Under the pieces are notes generated by a model. That model worked only from the letters and a program-made list of their open reading frames with translations, was not told the origin of the DNA and ran no database searches. From Cordylochernes scorpioides (lineage: Eukaryota > Arthropoda > Arachnida > Pseudoscorpiones > Chernetidae), in assembly GCA_030710605.1 (NCBI GenBank), contig CP092870.1, forward strand, positions 97,802,592 to 97,866,591: 64,000 nt of DNA. The letters run 5' to 3'. The translations under genes and the position numbers were made by a program. Numbering within the stretch: the first letter of the stretch is position 1; the number at the start of each line of letters is the position of its first letter. Positions 36,101-45,100 of this stretch are shown here, one piece after another.

Positions 36101-39100
36101 ACTGAAAGGAACCAGGGATATAGCAAACCTTCCCTTATAACAAACAGAGAACTAAGCCCAAATAAGAGTGATACAGTCTCCCATAAGAGTCCATCTAAAA
36201 AAACATGATAAACCAGATTTATCCTGGAAGGGGTCTCTTTACAGAGACTGTCATGTCAGACCAAGTCATGATGGGTCTCTGAAGAGAAACTCTAGTTCAG
36301 TCCAGTTGGGTGTTTAATATAATGAGGTGTTTTAAACTGCTTCTTTCCTACTTGTATATATTTCTTACGAGTGAAAGTTTGCCTAACGAATATTATATAT
36401 TATGAAGTATAATAAACAATGCTAAAGATTAGTTTTAATTATTAATCAAGATTGTGTGTGAATATGTGAGAAAGATGTAATATCGTTGTTGTTTTCTTGG
36501 CCGACTGTTTTACATATGGTGTTATCTTAAAATTGCTTGTTTTGAATATTTTTTTAGATTGAGTTGAATGAATTGCTGAATTTTTTTTGTATTTATATAT
36601 AAATAAAATTAACTCTGTTGATTTTTTTTGTATTTAATCGATAACAGCGAAGTTACGCATGTTAAAGTTAGGAAAAATATTTTGATGTTAAGCAAAACCT
36701 GCTCCATCTCGTTTTACATAAATGTTGAAAATTTGGTTGAAATTGATGCATTGTAACGAAAGTTTTTAGTGAACAACACTTATGAAATTTGCATTTTATT
36801 AATATAGATTTAATTCTCTTAGTGCATATATTTTATCTTTGATACATAGGCTAACTTAATTCCAGTAAAAACACACCTAACTATAGCAAACTTCAATAAG
36901 AATTGAACTTTTGGTTCACTCTATGGTATCACCAATATTGTGGGGATTATTTCAGGTTTGTTATAAAGGAAGGTTTAGCTATATTCCTGGTTCATTTTAG
37001 CAAAGTTTTACTGTATATTTACTTGAGATATAATTGGCATAGCTCAATAGATGAAGCAATTGGTTACCCATCATTACATTTCAGGTTTGAATCCTGGCTG
37101 GTCAGCTTATTTTTTAAATGAGAGCAAGGACTATCTTCTGTGTAACATATTTTCATGATATAAAGACAGGAGAGTTTTTACAGGTAGATTAGTGCAAGAG
37201 TATGTATCACATTAAGAAGAAGAAGCCAAAGATGAAGGCTCATATTAGTATACAAGCAAACAAACTTGAAGGAACCTACCCCAAGGCAATGTTTTGGCTG
37301 TCTGGAGTGAAGGAGATGACGTTGCCAGTGAGAGCTCCTTGGTCCATGAAGGAATGTTGAATGCGGTGGGTTCTCAGGTCCCAGACATGGACTTTCCCTT
37401 CCTCTATATAGAACCAACCAGGTATGAAGTTAGAGCACAAACAAATGGTGGTCCGTCACTCACCTCCGTGGGTGAAGAGCAGGCTTCCGTCCGGAGAGAA
37501 CTGGATAGCTCGGATCTGGGTGTTCTGGTGTCCTCGGTGGAGAAGTTGGCGGCTCTACACAACACCGTGATGTCAATATACAGAGACACCTAGCTTTTTG
37601 AGCGGCACCTAACACGGTTATTTTGGAACTTGAAGAGACCTGTGAAAATATGCTTGTAGAAGAGTAATGAACTCAAAAGCTTGCGAATTTGTTGTTGTTG
37701 TTTCTTATCCCCTTGTGTAAAAATTACACAAATTAATGAGTTCATGCTCCTCGAGCTGTTTTATGATAAGCAGCAGCCTCTCCCAAAGGTCCTGTTTAGT
37801 GCATCTAATACAAGCCAAAATGTGTTCTGGAGCTGCAGGTGCCAAGCTACATTTTGGGCAAGTGGGGTAGATTTTGTTATTATTTTCTATCTTCAATGGC
37901 TTGAGATGGCCTGTTCTAAATCTTGTAAGTGTTGTTTGATGCTGTCTATTTCTGATGTTCAGAGCTCCTCCTGGGTTCACTCCACTGGCTTGCAAATTTA
38001 AACATGATATTGAGGGAACTTTTTGCAGAGAATGTGAATAACTATCTTAATGTATAGACATATACATATGTGATGATGTGTTGTTGTTAGCGTCCATCAA
38101 GCCGACTTTTGGTGATGATATGGACAAATATTCTCCAATTTGATCTGTTAGTGACCATCACTGAAGGTCATCTAGAGATCGTCCAGTAATTTCTTGACCA
38201 TTACAGCCATCTCATTGGATGTCTTCCTCTCTTCCTTCAATTTTCCCCAACATCTTTTCTAAACCATATCATTATATTTTGAATATAGAGCAATCCATAA
38301 TATATGTATATGTCGTAGCTAAATGAAGAGGCGCAGTCGTTATGCCTAGCGAGCAGCGCGCCCGCGATGTCTGCCACTTTATTTTTTGTGCCGCCTTTTA
38401 TACATGGATGAATTTACATATTTACATTTTAACGCAAGCGTAACATATTTACATACTTATTTGACGAGAATAAATTGTATCTCTTGGCATTAACTATATA
38501 CAAATACAACTATTATTAACTATATACATATACAAATTATGACATATATTTTAAAAATAAGGCCTATTTTGGATTGTAATACGATTATTTATTAATCCGA
38601 TATTTCGATGGAACAATCTTCTATCTTTTACGAGGTATTTTGCCGTGAAGCACGCAGCAGGTCGCGTGCCCCATAAGCTTGGAAGACGTCTAGTGGCTCA
38701 CCTGGGGCACGCGACCCGCTGCGATGCTTCACGGCAAAATACCTCGTAAAAGATAGAAGATTGGTCCATCGAAATATCAGATTAATAAATAATCGTATTA
38801 AAATCCAAAATAGGCCTTATTTTTTAAATATCATTATATGTGATGATGTGCTTACAGTAAAAGGCAGTTGTTAACTCACCCAATATGATTATCATTGTTC
38901 ATGTATAGTATGTGGATACCTGGAATAGGTTAAAAAAAGAAGAAGAAACAAAAATATTGGTTATACCCAGCTATTGGAACTATTTGATGGTATCTAAACA
39001 TATACTTATGTGATGTACTTACAGTAAAATACTGCTTCTAATTACCCACCATGATTATCATGGTCATGGCATTAAAGAATGCAATAATTTACCCAGGAAT

Positions 39101-42100
39101 TATTTGAATAAGTAAAAATTGTCTTTTGTATGTGGGTAAAGAGTTTATTTTTTGAAATGTTGCAAGTTATTGAGCAAATTTTATCTCTTCTACAGGCAAA
39201 AAATAAAATATGACAACAAAATGATGCTACTACTTTTATCATCATTCATTGTCATATCTATTGCCTGTAGAAGATCAAATTTGCTCAAAAGCTTGCAACA
39301 TTTACAAAGAAAAAAAAAACAGACGAAAGAAACTCTTTACCCACACACAAAAGGAGCCAAATTTTTTTCCTTATTTAAATCTCTCATTCTAATGATAGGT
39401 AACCTGAACTGAGATCAGACAAAACAGACTTTAGGTCCTACCCGGTTGACTCACCTTGAATGAGGAGAAGTAGAGGTTATTATGGTTGGCTGACACCATC
39501 AGCTTCCCGTCCGGGGAGATTTCAAACTTCCTGAGGTTCTTGATCTTGTCATCTACACACAGACAGAGTTGTAGACCATCCGCTACACAAAGAGAATGTG
39601 TCTATGTTACCCTGAGGGGAGGGTCGTCAGTGGACGAGTGGTTTAAACCCTTATTTTTTTACCGCTATGACCAGGGTTCAATTCTCGCATTGGGCACTTT
39701 TTTCTGATTTAAAAAATAAAGATGCTCCAATGACCCCCGACTCTTGAAAAAGTCCAACCCCACCAACGAATGCAAATAACTAAACGGGGCTCTGGTTCAT
39801 TTGTAAGTGCAAAGTCGAACTGCTTTTCACATGTGGTGCACTTACAGTAGAAGCAGTCGTCAACCTCTACCCACCATGATTATCATGGCCTGTACCGCAT
39901 GTACTAGGGATAAGCAAAAAAATAAAATAGTATGTGACATGTGTAACAATGCTGTTATCAAAACATCACACATTCTTTATTTGGTGTTACTACCTTGTGT
40001 TTCTAATATGTCTATAATAATCCAAATTGTACCTCATCAAGAAAAGTTTCCATTATAACATCAAACTATACTAACACCCACCCATCAACAAACTTACCCT
40101 GAGGACCCTGGTGGTTCTCCAACTTCCTCGTCCGGACGTCGTAGGTGATGTAGTAGTTGAGGAACTTGCTGCCCCCCACGATGGTGCTGCCGTCTGGTGT
40201 GAAGCGGACACAGTCAAATGGGTAGTCCTTGAACTGTAGGCTGTCTACCTCAGGGTTGGTCTTGGCATCTACCTGTTCCGGCACATACACTCCCATTAGC
40301 AGTTTATTCTCCTCTTATGAGACAAGACTTTCCCAATATATAAATATATTTAAAAAAGGCATATCCTGACCAGGAGCACATGTGCTTTTATTCCCTGATA
40401 TTTGGCCAACCCAATTTCTTGATTAAATCAAGAAAAGCAACATGTGCTCCTGGTCAGGATATGCCTTTTTTTATTTTTAATATCAACACCTGACCTTTTT
40501 ATTTATTTATTTTTTATATTATTTTTTTCATATAAATATATATATATTTTTTTTTTGGTTGCAGTAAAAAAAAATTATTTTACCAATTGAAAAAAAAAAA
40601 AAAATTTAGAATATCAAAATAATTTCATTTTCTTATATTTAAATATGGCTTCTAAAGCATCGTAACAAGGTAAAAAAAATAAGACTGTATTCAATATTTA
40701 TTTATTTATATTTGGTCTTATTACCTTGTATATTGTACAAATTGTACCTAATCATTGCATCTAGTTTTTAATTTAAAATTTTGAAAAAATTTGGTATTAT
40801 TAACTTGTGTTTCTAAGAAAAGAAAATATAATAAAAGAAAATAAGACCTAATCCAAATAATTTATTAGTGTGCGATGTTTCAGCAACAACATTGTCACCA
40901 TCATCAGACAAAAGAATAAGATGTAAAGCGCTTTATAATTTATAAATTGTTTTTTTTTTTTTTGCTTATCCCTAGTACACGTGGTACAGGCCATGATAAT
41001 CATGGTGGGTAGTTAGCGACTGCTTTTACTGTAAGCGCACCACATGTCTACACATGTGAAAAGCAGTTCGACTTTGCACTTACAAATGTGCCAGAGCCTC
41101 GTTTGGTTACTTGCACTCGCTGGTGGGGTTGGACTTTTGCAAGAATCGGGGGCCATTGGAGCATTTTTTTTAAAACAGAAAAAAGTGTCCAATGCGGGAT
41201 AAATTGTGTTTTTAAGCTAAGAGATGTTATCAACAAAGTCAACAATCAGCAGCAGGGACAGGAGATACATATCTCCTGACAGTCTATATCACCATGGCTA
41301 CCACTACAGTAGAGTGTATGTAGACAACAACTTACCTTGAATAGACTGATGATATGATTACGAGCCACCATGGCGAGAGGTTCCTTAGGATGGAACTGAA
41401 GAGCTTGGACATAACCCTAGACACAACACGACACTCAATCTCTACCTACTGTCTGGAAACAACCATTTATAGAGCATCTTGTTGTTGTTAGTGTTCATCA
41501 AGTCAGACTTTAGGTAACTATATGGACAAATATTCTCCAATTATATCTGTTAGTGTGACCATCACTCTCAAGTTCATAATTGAAATCAATTGAATTAAAG
41601 AAGTTCTACTGCAGCTTAACAAAAGAGTTTTTATGATAAGGTACACAATTTGGATTATAAACAAGTATCAGAGTCATCAACAATCAATTCTGCCATCGTT
41701 TGCTTTTGTGAATGGAATAAATACCCAAATATGGCCATTTCTTATAAGCATCGGTGATTCAGTGGTAGAATGCTCGCCTGCCATGCGGGCGGCCCGGGTT
41801 CGATTCCCGGCCGGTGCATTTTTTTTTTACAATTTTTAAAACTCATTTATATTATTATTATCCCTATATATATAAAAGTCAGTGTATGTCTGTATGTATG
41901 TATATATTTTCTCTTTCGCTCTCGAGCAGCGCCTCTAGCGGTGAAGATGGGAGGTAATATCAGCTGACCTAATGTACATGTAAAGTTTGGAGCGGGACGT
42001 TTCACAAGAGTGACATCCACGGCGCCAATTTATAATTGCAACGAATAGTATTTGAATAAAATCCCGGGCGTTGCCCGGGTCATTCAGCTAGTAGATTATA

Positions 42101-45100
42101 AACACAAGGTAATAAAACCAAATCTAAATAAATAGTGTGTGATATTTCGGTAACAGCGTTGTTTCTGAAATGTCACACTGTATTTATTTATTTAGATTTA
42201 GTCTTATTACCTTGTGTTTAAAATGAGTTTTTTTTAATTTGTAAAAAAAAAAAAAACTCATCTTTACATGGCAAGATACCTTTGGCAGATTAATGTTGGA
42301 ATTCTTCTCTTTTTTCTTCTCTTTAAATTTCTTTCTATGGTTATTATAAACCATAGGAGTAGAGAGGATATAAGAGATTACCTTGGTAAAATCAATCTGA
42401 CACTTCACAAAACTACTCCAATGAGAAACCAAGAAAAATGCCCGCTAGTTTAGACAGCGATGACTCTCCTGTAAGATTCAATATAGTTTGATACCATGCC
42501 AAACTCAGCCATTGCCGGTTCCAAAATCTGAATTAATTTTGAAAAAAAAAAAAAAAAGAAGAAAGGGAAGCAGTAATAAGCTCAGCAAAAAAACTCTGGG
42601 TTTAGCAGATAGTACCAGCTGTAAGGTCTTCTGATTCAGGGCCTTAGGATGAGCAGAGTCTGTACCCCAAGTAAAGAACAGCTGTACATGGTATCTGTTC
42701 CTTGTGACAGAGGCGGTCATTTGTATTAGAGCTAGTGAGGAGTACTCCCAGTCTTAATGAGAAGACACACATTTTTCAATCATCAGGCTCAAGATCTACA
42801 ATTAAATGATCAAGAGGAGATGAGAAAAAAATTTTGCCAATCAGCTGCTCTCCAGTTTGAAGACATCTCTCTCTATTCATGCTAAAATTGTGAAAAAAGT
42901 TTTAAAATTACAAATATTTTCTCACAATGAGTATCTTTTTGTTAAAAATTACAAACCAATTTAAAAATTTTCAGTTATAAATATCCACGCTGCGCACGTT
43001 TGTTTTTGTAAATATTTCTGGTAGGATAAAGTCGATATTTTAGTAAGCCCGTTAAAGAGCGATTAACGCTTGAAAACTAGCGTTTTTTTTTAATAAAAAG
43101 ATACTCATTGTGAGAAAATATTTTGTAATTTTAAAACATCTCTCTCTATTAGACACTTTGGTTCTGTAACTAGGTGTTGTTGTCCCTGACAGAGAGAGAG
43201 GTTGTTCTACTCTATAGTAGAATGTCCCATGAGAGGCCATAGCCCCAAAAAAACAAGGACACTCCCAGGCTCTTGTTGGAGGCTATGTCAAATCATTTTT
43301 AAAATTTTACAAAGAAATCACTCGCAAAAGAGGGGGTTTTTTTTTTTGGGCCCAATTATATTTCATCTATAGTGTGAAATGGTGAATTTTTATTTTGAAT
43401 TTATAAATACTGAAAAAAGAGAGAAAGATGGGAGAGAGAGAAAAATCTCCAATAAGCTGGCTAGAAGGAGTCAAGGAAGCTACCAGTAGGTTACTAGATG
43501 AGCTGAGAGTGATAGAAACCAACAGATCAAAAATTGTAGAATATTTTATGTCCATATAGAGTCAGGTAAAAATCGAAATCAACTTGATGGACATTTAACA
43601 ACAACAAAATTGAATTAGTGCCATAGATGAAATGTTTTATGCCCATTTTTATTTCTTAAAAATACCCTTTTTTCACAACCACCAGGCTGCAGGGTTCAGT
43701 ATAGAGAATGTGTTGTTGTGTTGTTTCTTATCCCCTTGTGTAAAGATTACACGAATTCCATGAGTTCATGCTCCTCGAGCTGTTTTATGATGAGCAGCGG
43801 CCTCTCCCAAAGGTCCTGTTTAGTGCATCTAATGCAAGCCAAAATGTGTTCTGGAGCTGCAGGTACCAAACTACATTTTGGGCAAGTGGGATAAATTTTG
43901 TTATTATTTTCTATCTTCAATGGCTTGAGATGGCCTGTTCTAAATCTTGTTAGTGTTGTTTGATGCTGTCTATTTTTGATCTTCAGAGCTCCTCCTGGGT
44001 TCACTCCACTGTACCAACTGTGCTTAGGTGGGATCCTCCAGTTCTTGTTTATTATAGAGAATGTAAATAGAGGGAGGGGAAGATATGCAAAGGTTTCACT
44101 AGAAAAAGGTCACTAGATGATCACCAACAGATCAAATTGTAGTAAATTTTGTCTCCATATAGTCAGGTGAAAATCAAACTTGACTTGATGGACATTTAAC
44201 AACAACAACAAAATTGAATTAATTCCATAGGGAAATATTTTATACCCATTTTTAATTCTTAAAAATACTAATTTTCACAACCACTAGGCTGTAGGGGCTC
44301 AGTATAGAGGATGTTTAGAAGACAGATGTAGATTTGTTGAGAGTTGGGTTAGGGCATAATCACCCGGTAATTATTCTCTGTATTCCTTCATGAGAGAGCA
44401 GTAGACTGTTAAAGTGTGTAATTTCATCTTGTATGATACTTTTGTATAAATCACAAGTTGTGAGTCAATAGTATAGAGGATGTAAGGACATTCTATACCA
44501 GTGATTCTCAACCAGTGTTCCGCGGTAATTTTGTGTGCCGCGAAATTCTAAAAATGTGCCGCCGAATTTTAGTCATACGATTATGTTCACGTTTGTATTT
44601 GTTTTTCTTTTTTTCTTTTTCATTTTTTTACTTTTTAAAATAACGAAATTAGCAAATTGAATGTTAGAGATGTATATTACTTATATTTTGCATAGAAATA
44701 TTGATACATAATTTGAATTTTCTTGCATTCAAGTTAGCAAAAGTGTGCCGCGAAATTCTAAAATTGTGCCGCCAAATTTTCAAATCTTTAAAATAATGCC
44801 GCAACAAAAAAAAGGTTGAGAATCACTGCTGTAGGGGCTCAGTATAGAGGATGTTTAGAAGACAGATGTAGATTTGTTGAGAGTTGGGTTAGGGAATAAT
44901 CACCCGGTAATTATTCTCTGTATTCCTTCATGAGAGAGCAGTAGACTGTTAAAGTGTGTAATTTCATCTTGTGTGATACTTTTGTATAAACCACAAGTTG
45001 TGGGGCAATAGTATAGAGGATGTAATAGAGGGAAGTAAGGACATTTTATACCAGGGGAGATATGTAAAGTTTCTAGGTTTTACCATTTTGTCCTTGGTTT

